Below, in pieces: positions 19,925-31,120 of a stretch of 31,954 nucleotides of DNA. How positions within the stretch are numbered: position 1 is the first letter of the stretch; each line of letters begins with the position of its first letter. The notes below the pieces were generated by a model. The model was not told the DNA's origin. It searched no databases and worked only from the letters and a program-made list of their open reading frames with translations. The position numbers were made by a program, and so were the translations under genes. The stretch is from Ophryocystis elektroscirrha (lineage: Eukaryota > Apicomplexa > Conoidasida > Neogregarinorida > Ophryocystidae): assembly GCA_030141585.1 (NCBI GenBank), contig JAQIFP010000030.1:41387-73340 (forward strand), written 5' to 3'.

Positions 19925-22900
19925 TGATATATATATTAATATTAATATATATAACCATAGATATGCATATATAGATATGAATTTTTGTTCCAGCATATTA
20001 TAAAGCAGGATTTATAATTATCTATACTTATTGTTAATAAACTATTAATTTATTTTATTTCAAATAGTTTATGGTTTGTATAAAGCCATATTATACTACC
20101 AAATTAGACTAATATATACCGTAAGGAGGATCAGTAATTATGGCATCAAAAAATCCGTGATAATATTTGTTATTATGCGCAAACATAGAAGTCTAATTAA
20201 ATAGTATCAAATGCAATATAAATACCAATTCATCCAACGGTATACGAACAATCTCAGGTTTGCTTAATGAATAGTATAGAAAATTTGAAAATATATTAGT
20301 AGCTAAAATTAATAATTTACTAAAGAATTAAAATACTTCAAAATTTTTTAATTATTATATATATAAAATATAATATATTTATTATATACATATAATATAT
20401 ATATAATATATATATAATATATATATATAATATATATATAATTTATATATAATATATATATATAATATATATAATTTATCTATAATATATATATAATATA
20501 TTATATATAAATATATAGTATATACATAATATATATGAATATATATATATAAGATGTATCTAATATATGTAATATATATATAATATAATCTACAATTTAT
20601 ATATTATATATAATGTATATTATATATATATTGTAGATTACATATACATAACATATGAAAACACTTAAATATATATATATATATTTTTATTGAAATTACA
20701 TGCAAAATAGTATTAAGATAAATTAACACGTATATTTGCACATATTTATAGGCCCATACAGATATATGTAATATTTATAATTCACAACGTTACAGCAAGT
20801 GCCTTTAATAAAGACAACACAGTTTATAGTAATTTTCTTACGGATTTTTTCCGTTTTGACACTTTTATTTTGATGAGATACTCCTAACCCTTTAAGAACA
20901 CGCATGTCCAAGTCAGAGCCGAAAGTTTTAGCGCTGAAATAAAATGACAGTAGTTTTTTATTACCCCAACGCAGCGGCAGTAATCATTATACTACCAGTG
21001 CCACAAAATGGATCATAAACGTTCATGTTTGGTCGTACCATCGCCTTCATTGTATACAAATGTTTTCAGTTTTTACAGCATTGTTCATTAAATAAGCTAA
21101 TTCTGGAGTTAACGTTGTGGGGCCCAATATAGGTCTAAAAAATTGTATATTCAACTATAATAACAAATTTATTATTATCAGTAATTAAGTATATCCTTAC
21201 ATTATTACATATAATTATATAAGCAATGACTATTATATTTATATATATATATTTATTTATATATGCATTGAGTATTATATATATATGCAATGAATATTAC
21301 ATATATATATGCAATGAGTAATATTTATATATACATGTATATTTGTATTCATATATGCGTTGGGTATTACATATATATAAGCAATGAATATTATATATGC
21401 ACTGAGTATCACATATATATACAATGAGTAATATATATATATAGGAAAAGAATATAAATATATATAAATACATATATATAAAATGATTACAACTTATACA
21501 TGTATATATATATATATGTATATCTAAATTCATTTATGTGTTGAGTATTAAATATATATATGCAATGAGTATTATATACAGATCTATAATTATATATGCT
21601 CTGAGTATTACATATATATATACACGTATATTTATATTTATATATGCACTGAGTATTACATATATAGATGCAATGAGTAATATATAGATATGTACATAGA
21701 AAAAAAATATACATATATATAAATACATATATATGCAATGATTTTAATTTATATATATATATATATATATGTGTAGAAATTGCTAACGCTTTATTAATGT
21801 ATACTTTTCAATATATTTTATGCAACATATATATTAATTCGTACTAAAATATTAAAATAAAAATAATTATGTCAACAGAGACATTGATATAAATACTATG
21901 TTTCGTAGGTTACCTTTTATCTAGGCTATAGTCTTTAATTATAGGCAAATTATTATATTTATGTCCTTTCTAAATAACATTTTGTTATTTAATTAAATTA
22001 CAATCTCCCCTATTAATACAATATCCTGCCGACTGACATTATTACAGCTGTGAAATATCTGGTAAATAATAAATATTATAATTCATACAGAAACCAGCCC
22101 AATAGTAATGTCAGGATTAACTAAAGCTACTTTATTGGAAGGTTTCGTTAGAAATTTGAAGGTTTTACATATATCAATTAATTTGTCACCTTGTATTTTT
22201 CCGTTACGGGCTACATGTATAAATCTAAATGTTGCATTTTCGGGTATATAATCTATGTTTGAATTTTTTAAAGCGGATCTCAGTAGGGCGAAACTTGAAT
22301 GAGCTTTCCAAATCTGAGTACAACGTCCATGTAAATATATATATTTTAAGTTATATTTCTAAAAAAAAAAAAAAAACTATTTTTATTACAACGCATGTCT
22401 AAAATATGTGAAAATAACATGCAAATCTTACAACAATAATCTAAAGCAGTTGTAGCTATATACCAAGCCAAAAATAAATAATATTATGGTATATACACTA
22501 TATAATTATAAATACAGATATATTTAAATTGATGCTTGGTATAACTAATAATAATCAATAATATAGAACAAATTAAAACACTTTGTTGCTCAGTAAGAGG
22601 GTTTTTTTTTTTTCTGCGGGTGCTAACTTAACTAATTCATTATCTATTTTGATGTATTTTAAAAAAAAAAGGACTTAAATTGTTGCTATTTTAGCTGTAT
22701 AAAACATCTATTCTTTGTAATTATGATTTAGTTAAAATTAAGAAAACTTATTAATGTTATTTACCATATATAATGATTATATTGTATTTTAACTAATGAC
22801 TTAATATCTTTTTTTATTTCTTAAAGAGCTTTTTTTTTTTAATAATTTACATAAGGCTGCATATAAACTATTAAAAAAAAAAGTAAAACTATATACTTTA

Positions 22901-23211
22901 ATAATCATGCTTGTAAAGCGGGATCGTTCCATAATTCTGTCTATTAAATAGTCTGTATTTTCTTCAGGGAGCTTAACATAAACATGAAATGGATTGTCAG
23001 GGGCTTCATTAATGTCTAAATGATCACAAAACTTTTTTGTTAGAATTTGAGGGTGATACTGCCAGAAACTACTCAGGGAAATATTTAGCATCAAAGCGAT
23101 CGTCGTTAATTCTACAAAACGATAGTTTGAGAATTCTTGACATCTTTTAAAAATAATTAAGTGAGTAGCAGTCATCCCTTCAGCTGTTAGTACAGTAGAA
23201 AAAAACCTCAT
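19369..23211 (-). CDS. TRM11: tRNA (guanine-N2-)-methyltransferase, Trm11/TRMT11 family, 13 exons
   Basis: Catalytic subunit that, with Trm112 in other eukaryotes, makes N2-methylguanosine at tRNA position 10. Exons: 22897-23211, 22089-22358, 22002-22058, 21914-21969, 21077-21134, 20965-21044, 20842-20933, 20226-20302, 20120-20192, 19756-19846, 19645-19722, 19575-19609, 19369-19538. All are phase-compatible and give 483 residues, close to the human length. Motifs: N-terminal RNA-binding-type domain (VYVKLPEENTDYLIDRIM); KDYSLDKRPILGPTTLTPEL; SAM motif I NVYDPFCGTGS; GSDLDMRVLKGLG; catalytic-loop FDAIITDPPYGMR; LTNNGRLVFLYH; and a C-terminal HPDFEL with KRALVVL. Eight of twelve introns are 30-36 nt. 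The last exon is read through a possible GTAATT donor at 19431 to the TAA at 19369. Confidence 0.92.
20345..20690. repeat. TA-rich repeat block in a Trm11 intron
   Basis: Imperfect TATATAATATA units fill most of the 539-nt intron 20303-20841. At about 20580-20642 an inverted pair (ATAATCTACAATTTATAT and ATATATTGTAGATTACATAT) gives a hairpin-like end. No coding signal seen. Confidence 0.7.
21195..21790. repeat. degenerate TGCAATGAGTATTA-type repeat array in a Trm11 intron
   Basis: A core like GCAATGAGTATTAYATATATA occurs about a dozen times with substitutions, for example near 21264, 21288, 21310, 21382, 21399, 21421, 21561, 21596, 21646, 21669 and 21736. A longer block near 21399-21490 is echoed at about 21646-21745, a spacing of about 247 bp, so there is higher-order duplication. 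It occupies the 779-nt intron 21135-21913. Confidence 0.75.
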
Positions 23212-24211
23212 TTTCTAAATATCTTGAATCGTCTCTGTATTAGAAAAAAAAAAAATCATTATTGAAAATATAAAAAAAAAAAGTAAACATTTCGTCTTCA
23301 TTACATGCATGAAGTTTATCAAAAAGTATGGTATATTTATTTTTATTGTTTAGAAAAATAACGGTATTTTATCACTTTAATTAGATTATTCTTCTTTCGT
23401 ATTATTATTCTTTATATATAATAATCTTTAAAAATGAAATATATTGTTAACTATTAAAAAATGAAGTGCAAGTACATATATGTTATGTATGAGTATTTAT
23501 AATTACAAATAATTTTTAATTTACTGCTTATAGAGAACATTTTTTTCAGGGTTATCAGTCAACTTGATACCTTTTATTTATAAGGTTTATGTTAAGCTAA
23601 CCTTCACTCAAAATAAACGTACAATAAATCATATGTTTTTTTTTTTTTTTTTTATTTTGAAAAGATAGTATAGTTAGTCTTAACTGTAATAATTAAGAAC
23701 TCAAATAACTTAAAGCACAAATCCTCTAAATCTTTGAAACTAGTAATTCATGCAAATATAAATTTCGTTTATAACCAATTATTATATTACTATCACAGAT
23801 ACTTTGTAGATACAGTATTAGAAAAAGAAATATAAAAATCGCCATTTTCTGAAAAAATGTATATATATGTATGTATGCATGTTTTTTTTTTTTTTTTTAT
23901 ATGTGTATCTATACGGATATATAAGTAGAGATATTTGGATATTTTCCTTTTTGAGGAAATGTTCACTATTATATGTGAAAACGATACAATTAATTATAAT
24001 TAACATATATAAGGCCGAATTATCAAGATTATGGATATATATACAGCTATGTAATTATAATTATCATAGTATTATTATATTTGGTCAATATACCATTAGT
24101 ATAGTAAAGTACATTAATGTATTATATAACAATGTGGACTATTATAAAATATAAACGTTAAAAAAATACAATCATATAAAATGCACTATTGCATGTAAAT
24201 AAGAGTGTAAA
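23212..24211. other. divergent intergenic region between Trm11 and alveolin
   Basis: AT-rich unique sequence with short poly-A/poly-T tracts (for example near 23640 and 23882). No supported gene; a 95-codon plus-strand open frame here starts in poly-T and is low complexity. Promoters of both flanking genes should lie here. Confidence 0.6.
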
Positions 24212-24644
24212 ATGTCAAAAAATGAAAGCTCAAAGAAGGTAATTTTATTTATTTTGCTTTAATCTATTTAAGAATTCCACGAGGCCAGTTGTGACCGAAT
24301 GCATAAAAGAATTTCCTATTATTCAGCAAGTCGAAAATGTAACAGAAGTTTTAGATCCTCAATATTTGACTCGTTGGGTCCCGAAGCCATGTTATGACAT
24401 TGTCGAGCGTATTATTGAAGTTCCCAAACCTACACTCGAAGAAAAAATAATTGAAGTACCCGAAATTGAATTTGTAGAGGAATTTGTTGAGATTCCGCAA
24501 TATGTATACAAAGAAAAACTTATAGAGGTACCTAGAGTTATATTGCAAGAAAGGATAATTCCTATACCCAAACACATTGTTGAGGAAAAAGTTATTGAAA
24601 AAAGTCCATTTGAAATGAACCAAGTAATTAAAACTATACAATAA
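24212..24644 (+). CDS. alveolin / inner membrane complex (IMC) repeat protein
   Basis: Alveolins are articulin-like filament proteins of the subpellicular network under the pellicle of apicomplexans and other alveolates. Exons 24212-24238 and 24273-24644 (34-nt intron, phase 0) give 132 residues. The core is a run of valine/proline/charged alveolin repeats: YLTRWVPKPCYDIVERI, IEVPKPTLEEKIIEVPEIE, FVEEFVEIPQYVYKEKLIEV, PRVILQERIIPIPKHIVEEK. The N-terminus is short and polar. The protein is small for an alveolin. A good GTAATT donor at 24624, four codons after the conserved block ends, could instead splice in phase 0 to 24827 and append the proline-rich protein that follows. I cannot decide between the two; the alveolin assignment is secure either way. 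Confidence 0.92.
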
Positions 24645-24820
24645 AATAGTAATAAAAAAAAAAAATACTTAAATTTGTTTATATATAATAAATTAATACT
24701 CCTTATTTAATATAATGCGGTTTTCAAATAAAAAAAAAGTGCTAAAGTATTGTAATAGACGTATATTAAAAAAAAAAAAAAAAAGTTAATATTATATATA
24801 TAGCATATAACAGTAAATTA

Positions 24821-25843
24821 ATGCAGATGTTTGCTCTTGAATTTCCTGTTAATAATCAAATAATCGTAACTCCACCACCAATACCCATTCAGCCACTAAG
24901 TTTTAAGAGTCCTGCTGTTCAAAAGGAGAACATTTTCCAGGAACCGGTTCCATCTCATAAAACGTCACCTTTACCACAGCAGCCATTATTTCAACAACCT
25001 TTGATTCAACAGCCTCCTCCTTATTTTCCACAATTTCCTCCCTACTATTGTCAGCAGCCATCTATTCAACAAACAACTCCTTCATATGTTGAAGAATCAC
25101 ATATATATGAGCCGCAACCTTTATTGATGTCACAACCTGTCTCACCTCAAACTAACTTTCAACAACAGCATATACCTCCACATGGGGGAGTGAAACCTGT
25201 ATATTCTAATGAAGCTTCTCCACATCCTTTTTATGCGCCTCAGGAATATATTCCAGCAAATCAGTTTCCTCCTCCTCCTCCCTGTGTATACACACCTACC
25301 ATACCCACGCAAGGTTCGAAGTTTAATAATTAAATCTCAAATAAATGTAGCTGCTTAAAAAAAAAAAAAAAAAAAAAACAATATAAGAATATTTTACTAT
25401 AAATATGCATTAATAAATTCAAATATACTGTAAAAAAATATATTCAAAAACTTGCTTTATCTTATATGTATATTTAGCCAGTATACATATTGCTATATGA
25501 ATTGTTATATAAAGCATATATATACATGGTTTCTGTCATATATATATGTTTATAAGAAATTATACATGATCAGTATCAATCAGTTCAGAAAAGTATATAG
25601 ACTATTCCCAAACAAAACTTATAAAATTTTAGTGGCGCCCGCATACCCCGTTTCTTATTCAAATATAAAACCTCCATATTATGCACTACCGTATAATTTG
25701 TTTCAAAATGACTAATTTTCAGGAACTACCCAGTTCCTCAGTCATACTGTATGCCGTTAATCACTGACCCTGTTGTTCTCCCGTTTCCACATCCTGTGAG
25801 CAGTAAAATTACGAGAAGAAAGGTGAAATTTTGCCATGTCTAA
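24821..25843 (+). CDS. proline/glutamine-rich protein, possibly the C-terminal part of the alveolin gene
   Basis: The first frame, from 24821, encodes a protein dominated by Pro, Gln, Tyr and Phe (QQPLFQQPLIQQPPPYFPQF, QFPPPPPCVYTP), with no signal peptide, TM or catalytic motif. It stops at 25333 if unspliced. Downstream, 25633-25690 and 25723-25843 (34-nt intron) encode a similar composition (YPVSYSNIKPPYYALP, ending KITRRKVKFCHV). The acceptor at 25632 needs a phase-1 donor. The frame offers GTTCGA after 25313 or GTGTAT slightly upstream, and the GTTCGA model gives 223 residues. Alternatively the downstream part is a separate 81-residue gene starting at the ATG at 25566. No family recognised; proline-rich tails are common on cortical cytoskeleton proteins. 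Confidence 0.55.
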
Positions 25844-26295
25844 ACTAATTTTAGAAAAAGAATTGATCATTATATCTTTTTTTATGTAAAAAAAAAAAAA
25901 AAGTGTAACTTATACATGGACTTAGGGTTCTTTTTTTCAATTAATCAATTACTTGTAGCATATTGAGATGTGAAATTTGATATTAACTGTACAGGGTGAG
26001 AAACTACTATTGACTTGTGTCTTAAGCGGTCTACAATAATTCATGTTATACATTTAATATCAACAAGATAATATATAATATATATATATGTATATATATA
26101 TTTAAATTATTTTTTTTTTTTTTTTTTTTTTTACATTTATAACTTACTGCTTTAAAACATGTTTATTTTTATATATAAATTACATAAGAATATTTTAATA
26201 TATAATTTATATCGATTATATAAATTATATGTCAATCTATAATATATATATATATATATGAAGTATAAACCTAAAAAGTTGTAGTGGAAAATAAT
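25844..26295. other. convergent non-coding interval
   Basis: AT-rich with poly-A (about 25888), (TA)n and a poly-T tract (about 26110-26132). Both flanking genes end here, so it should hold their 3' UTRs. Nothing else seen. Confidence 0.6.
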
Positions 26296-27060
26296 TTATG
26301 CACTATAATATTTACTTCTGTGAAATACTTGAGATTTGTAAAGAGTTTCAAGCTTTTTTACTCTATAATTTCTTTTTGGAACAATTTTTGGCTTGATTAA
26401 AGATGCGTTGGATTTGCGTATACGATTGTTTAATCTATGCTGCCGTCTGAATTGGATTTTGTAGCAAATAAAATAAATAAGTGATAAAAGGAGGATTCTG
26501 TCTACAGTTATTTCGATAATAATGTAAATGAGGAAAGTAAAGAGACTGATGCTCCATTTTTCGATGTAGTAGACTAAATAAAAAAATCCTTTTATTAATA
26601 AAAAGTTGTATGCTACGGTAAAACATATTTTGAGGACAGAGTATATATACAGGGAGTACGAAATAAATTTTTTTGTATAGTAACTTTGTAAATCTTGATG
26701 CAAGTATGTAAACTTTGATGACAAAATATCAAGGTTTAATATACCAATAATTTTCGATAACTTTTCTATTGAATCTCTTAGCCCGGTGTATATACTTGTA
26801 GTGAAAAAATATATCACAGAAATCACGCCTCCTATTATTGGCTTCTGAAATTGGATTCTATTTATTTCTTCCCTCAACCTTAGTCGCATCAAATGTCTTT
26901 TCTCTATCATACTTTCGGGAATAAATGAAGCTTTTTCTATCAATCGACTTTTTAGCGCAGCACACAATTCCGCTTTTGTCATCAAATGAAGAGGTTGAGA
27001 TTCACTTGTTTTAGTCGTGTATCTCTCTCTACTACATAGGGATTTATAAGTAAGGGTTTC
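26296..27060 (-). CDS. polytopic membrane segment: probable C-terminal exon of the mid-SUN gene, or a separate membrane protein
   Basis: The open frame is uninterrupted from an AG acceptor (exon from 27060) to the TAA at 26296, 254 codons; an ATG at 26982 would give a stand-alone 228-residue protein. A charged segment (SMIEKRHLMRLRLREEINRI) is followed by several hydrophobic stretches: IIGGVISVIYFFTTSIYTG, a long run from LYIYSVLKICF through FYLVYY, and SLFTFLIYIIIEITV with LLLSLIYFICY. A basic tail ends it (RKSNASLIKPKIVPKRNYRV). The 26 codons upstream of the ATG are open right to the acceptor, in phase 0. The preceding mid-SUN exon offers a phase-0 GTAATC donor at 27862, so joining them gives a 744-residue mid-SUN protein. 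Mid-SUN proteins elsewhere do have C-terminal TM helices. Confidence 0.6.
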   Translation of the reverse strand, partial: ETLTYKSLCSRERYTTKTSESQPLHLMTKAELCAALKSRLIEKASFIPESMIEKRHLMRLRLREEINRIQFQKPIIGGVISVIYFFTTSIYTGLRDSIEKLSKIIGILNLDILSSKFTYLHQDLQSYYTKKFISYSLYIYSVLKICFTVAYNFLLIKGFFYLVYYIEKWSISLFTFLIYIIIEITVDRILLLSLIYFICYKIQFRRQHRLNNRIRKSNASLIKPKIVPKRNYRVKKLETLYKSQVFHRSKYYSA

Positions 27061-27223
27061 CTACACAATATATATATCCCTTATGTATACTTGTAGGCAG
27101 TAAAATTAAAGTATTATTTATATATATATATATATATGTATGTATATTTTTTCATCAATTAAATTATATTATATATATATATATGTATATATGTATGTGT
27201 ATTTTTTTTTTATAGTATATTTT

Positions 27224-27262
<39 letters not shown>

Positions 27263-27862
27263 GCATATATATTTTATCTTTTACTAATACATAACCTAAT
27301 AGTATATATATAATATATATATATAGTAGACAGATAGTATGTATATAGTATATATATAGTATATAATATATAGTATATATATAGCATATAATATATAGTA
27401 TATATATAGTATATAATATATAGTATATATATAGTCTATATATAGAATAAATATAGCATATATATTTTATACACATATTCTTAGTATATTATATATATAA
27501 AAAATAATATTATATATATTAAAAAAAATATATGTATATTTTTTTTTTATTACTACATAATGTATACATATACTTAACTTTTTCTTATTTATCACAGTAT
27601 ATATATATATATATATATATATATTTACATATGTATACATATATAATTTTTTTTTTCTATTAATACATAATGTATATATAGATTTTTTTTTTTTGTTATA
27701 ATATATGTATATATATATATATATATGATATATGATATATGTACATATAATGCAATGTTTTATAACTATAGCATGTATATATATGTTAATAGCAAAATCT
27801 ATCTGAAAGTGATAAAATAAAGTGTTCAATTTAAAATATAAACCTAGACATATTAGGATTAC
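27061..27862. repeat. TA/GTATATA-rich repeat block, probable intron of the mid-SUN gene
   Basis: Successive (TA)n tracts, a semi-regular AGTATATATATAGTATATAATAT array near 27300-27440, and poly-T runs. Long stop-free frames here encode only Ile/Tyr low complexity and give a false extension of the upstream coiled-coil exon. Confidence 0.65.
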
Positions 27863-30009
27863 CCAAAGAACTATCTCGTCAGATTTCCCGTCAAGACATT
27901 TTTTTTCAACTTTGATCTGATTAAGAATGTCGTTGTAAAGGTGCTTTATGTAATTGAGCGTGTTGTATTTATTAAGCAAAAAGAATTGCTCGAAACGAAT
28001 TATTTGATTATATTTCACTAAAAATTCGTTTGTTGTGTTCACAATTGTAGCTGTCAGTTTTTCTAAAGCTGTAATTCTGTCTAATAAATTAAGTAACGAT
28101 GGACTGCTCTGCGAATTAACCGTTGGAGCATCTTTATTGTATTCGTTTATTTTAACTGAATCGAAACTAATTGTAGATATCGTTTTCGAGCTTAATATTG
28201 AATTTTCGAGCATAAAATCTTTCTCCATTCTTTCATCAAGATTCTTGGAATAGTCGAGTTGTAATATATTTTCTTTCATATGAAAGAGTTCTTCATTGCT
28301 ACACTGTTCGCACGAGTTATCTAATTTTAAAAAATCAGTTTTAATTAAATTGCAATCCTTGTTTTTCCGAATATCTTTTTTTAATTTTGAGTCCAAACTG
28401 TTGAAGCCAATTATTAGTTATAAAAAATATAAGAATTATTAAATCAACAAATAAAATTACAAACAAAATTAGTGAGTATTTTATTTGATTACAATTCTAT
28501 ATTATACATGAATAAAAAATCCTATATGTATAGAAATTAATAGTCAATGCTGTATATATATACATAAGGATATTATAAAACAATAGTTTAATATATATAT
28601 ATATTAGTTTTATCCTATACCGTATATAAGCTACACATAAATATATTTTTTTATATATAGCTATAGCCCATCCAGTATATAAGTTATACTTAAATAGATA
28701 TATATATATATATATATATATAATAAAGCCAATCCTATATATAATATATATGTATATATATAGTTTTATCTTATACCGTATATAAGCTACACATAAATAT
28801 ATACTTATATATATATAGCTATAGCCCATCCAGTATATAAGTTATACTAAAATAGATATATATAGCCAATCCCGTATATGATATATATATATATATACAT
28901 ATATATTTATATATTTATTTAGTAATTACCTAAGGATAAATAAGTTATATATATGCAAACATGTTTATATTTATTTATATACTATTATGAACGCATACCT
29001 TTCAAGAATATCTGATCCAAAAACCTGGAATCTGGTCAAAGTACAGTACTTGTGTTTTCGGTTAGGTTCATTATTAATCAAATTGACTTTCATAAACCTA
29101 GATAAAATTATTTTGGTGTGGAAGAAAAACACTAATACCTTATCCAGCAAGAATATGAACCAACTTTTGTACAAGCAGTTTCCAAAGAAAAATAATCACA
29201 CGACCGGTCTGCATCCGGTACCAATACTGCGAGCAATTCCCAGTTATTGCTTGGATATATATTGCTTCCATATATTTCAATAAGTCTAATAATAAAGCAA
29301 AATTTCTACTGAACAAATCAATTCTTTACAGGTACGTGCTACTATTGTACTTCTCGTTATTAAAAACATGTGTACAACTTTTCATACTATATATATAATA
29401 CAATATTTTAGCTTATAAAGAAGTCAATGATTTATTAGGGAAAAATTTTTTTGGCATATATTATCTAACCGTACCACACATAAATTCTTTAATATGTGTA
29501 TATCTCATTTTGCTATATACTTATATATATGTATATAGATATATACATATATATATACATAAATATATACATATATATACATATATATACATATATATAC
29601 ATATATATACATATATATACATATATATACATATATATACATATATATACATATATATACATATATATACATATATATACATATATATAATTATATATAC
29701 ATATATATACATTTATATATATAGTACTTATTTATATAGATACATATATAAATACATAAGAAAGATATTGTTTAATATAATTACTGAAATGTTGAAGAAT
29801 ATGCTTCGTGGACAGAAATTGCAACTGCTCGTAAATTAATTTGAGTATTTAATGCAATAATGTACCTAGATTCACATTATGCTCAAGATTACCTACCATG
29901 CTGTTTCTGAACAAGGAACTAACATATAACTATCAAGATCTCTTTTCTATAAAAAATATCATATTTTTTATTAGCTACCAAAAAATCATTATTGTGTTAA
30001 TATTATTAT

Positions 30010-30043
<34 letters not shown>

Positions 30044-30739
30044 ACGGGTATAATTTATACTGATAATTAAGCGCTATATTATATTTATATATGATAATAA
30101 TTCCATTTATTACAAATATATATATATATATATATCTATATCTATATATTATATCTTTTTTTTTTTTGTCGAAAATAATACCTGGATTGCATTAACATGC
30201 TGTATAGCTGGAGATGCTGCAACAATCCGTGCTCCAGCATTTAAACCCGCAAAATCAAACTTATGCTTAGCATCTGGTGGATATTTAGATCCTGTAACGT
30301 AATATGAAGTAGAAACAAGAGAAGGAGATGGAGAAGAAGATTTATGACTTGAATAAGTCGAAATGTATTTAGGGTTCCCAGTAAAAACCCAGAATAGCAA
30401 ATAGCCCAGGGAAGTACTTAAAGTGCGTACATGAAAAATAATCGGCTGTAAAACAATCTTTTGGAATGAATTATTTAATTCAATAATCGTGTATTTATTA
30501 GGCTTATAAGAGTCGTATAAATTGGAGAAGTAACTATAAGGGTATTTTTGATACAAGGAGTCTTTTAAGTGAAGAATATCAGTATTTTTCCGTTCACATA
30601 CATCTAAAGGGGGATTTACACGAGATATTTCTTCATTAGTGCATATTCCATTATACGGGTTGTCCCAATATAATTTATTTTCACACTTATTGCATTCTAA
30701 TAATGTTATAAAAAATGAAAATATAATTAATATTTGCAT
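27863..30739 (-). CDS. mid-SUN domain protein (SUCO/Slp1 type) with signal peptide and coiled coil
   Basis: Exons: 30182-30739, 29897-29946, 29785-29865, 29139-29285, 28999-29097, 27863-28397, all phase-compatible, 490 residues up to the last donor. Residues 1-16 are a signal peptide ([16 protein letters not shown]). A lumenal Cys-containing region follows, then the SUN domain: [102 protein letters not shown]. This matches the mid-SUN form (GAKVL, then NKDxYMxxPC, then RFxVxG). After it comes a coiled coil typical of the subfamily ([16 protein letters not shown]) and hydrophobic [11 protein letters not shown]. Such proteins act in the ER/nuclear envelope, in protein folding or membrane tethering. 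The 3' end is uncertain: a GTAATC donor at 27862 probably leads to 27060. Confidence 0.85.
28605..28890. repeat. two tandem copies of a 156-bp unit in a mid-SUN intron
   Basis: TAGTTTTATCYTATACCGTA begins copies at 28605 and 28761. Both continue through AAGCTACACATAAATATA, AGCTATAGCCCATCCAGTAT and AGCCAATCC, with length differences only in the TA runs. The unit is largely unique sequence, so this is a segmental tandem duplication rather than a simple repeat. Confidence 0.85.
29521..29730. repeat. 10-nt (ACATATATAT)n microsatellite in a mid-SUN intron
   Basis: About 15 near-perfect copies within the 499-nt intron 29286-29784. The 10-nt period makes all three frames cycle through the same codons, producing false Tyr-Ile-Tyr ORFs on both strands. 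The same unit recurs at the right end of the window. Confidence 0.88.
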
Positions 30740-30798
30740 TGTAAATATTCATTTTGCCCGCTCACCTTTACAATATCTGTGTGCTCCTAAATATTTTC
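30740..30798. promoter_or_regulatory. 59-bp divergent spacer between mid-SUN and eIF2-gamma start codons
   Basis: The two start codons (30739 minus, 30799 plus) are separated by 59 bp, which must hold both 5' UTRs, or the core promoters must extend into the genes. The spacer is notably less AT-rich than the surroundings (it includes CCCGCTCACC and GTGCTCC). No specific factor site can be named. Confidence 0.55.
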
Positions 30799-31080
30799 AT
30801 GGCTGATTTAAATGTAAGTTAATATATGTATACATTTTATTTTTTTATAGAATATTGACGTAACTACTTTAAATACCTTATCCCCTGAAATTATCAGCCG
30901 TCAAGCTACAATCAATTTTGGTATCATGCATAAATTTATCTGATTTCATATCTTGCAAATTATTCTTATAATATATTTAAAAAATATATTAAAGATCATA
31001 ACTTTACAATAATTCAAAAAAAAACTAAAATATGTTTGATACTCACGCTTTTCATAAAAAAATAATATCATAATTTCTTA

Positions 31081-31120
<40 letters not shown>

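Noticed and set aside
23867..24154. 95-codon plus-strand frame in the Trm11-alveolin spacer
   Set aside because: Begins in poly-T, low-complexity Phe/Tyr/Ile, no splice-compatible neighbours, no recognisable similarity.
24351..24641. Minus-strand frames opposite the alveolin exon
   Set aside because: Shadows of the alveolin repeats, which are unmistakable on the plus strand.
27467..27862. C-terminal extension of the mid-SUN coiled-coil frame
   Set aside because: Beyond 27863 the frame mostly reads (TA)n and poly-T as Ile/Tyr/Lys. A GTAATC donor ends the credible coding part, although the first dozen hydrophobic residues could be real.
29521..29730. CRISPR-like regular repeat array
   Set aside because: The 10-nt units have no spacers; this is a simple microsatellite in a eukaryotic intron.
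29496..29839. Tyr/Ile repeat frames on both strands
   Set aside because: Artefact of the 10-nt microsatellite in a mid-SUN intron; no start context, no conservation, both strands open.
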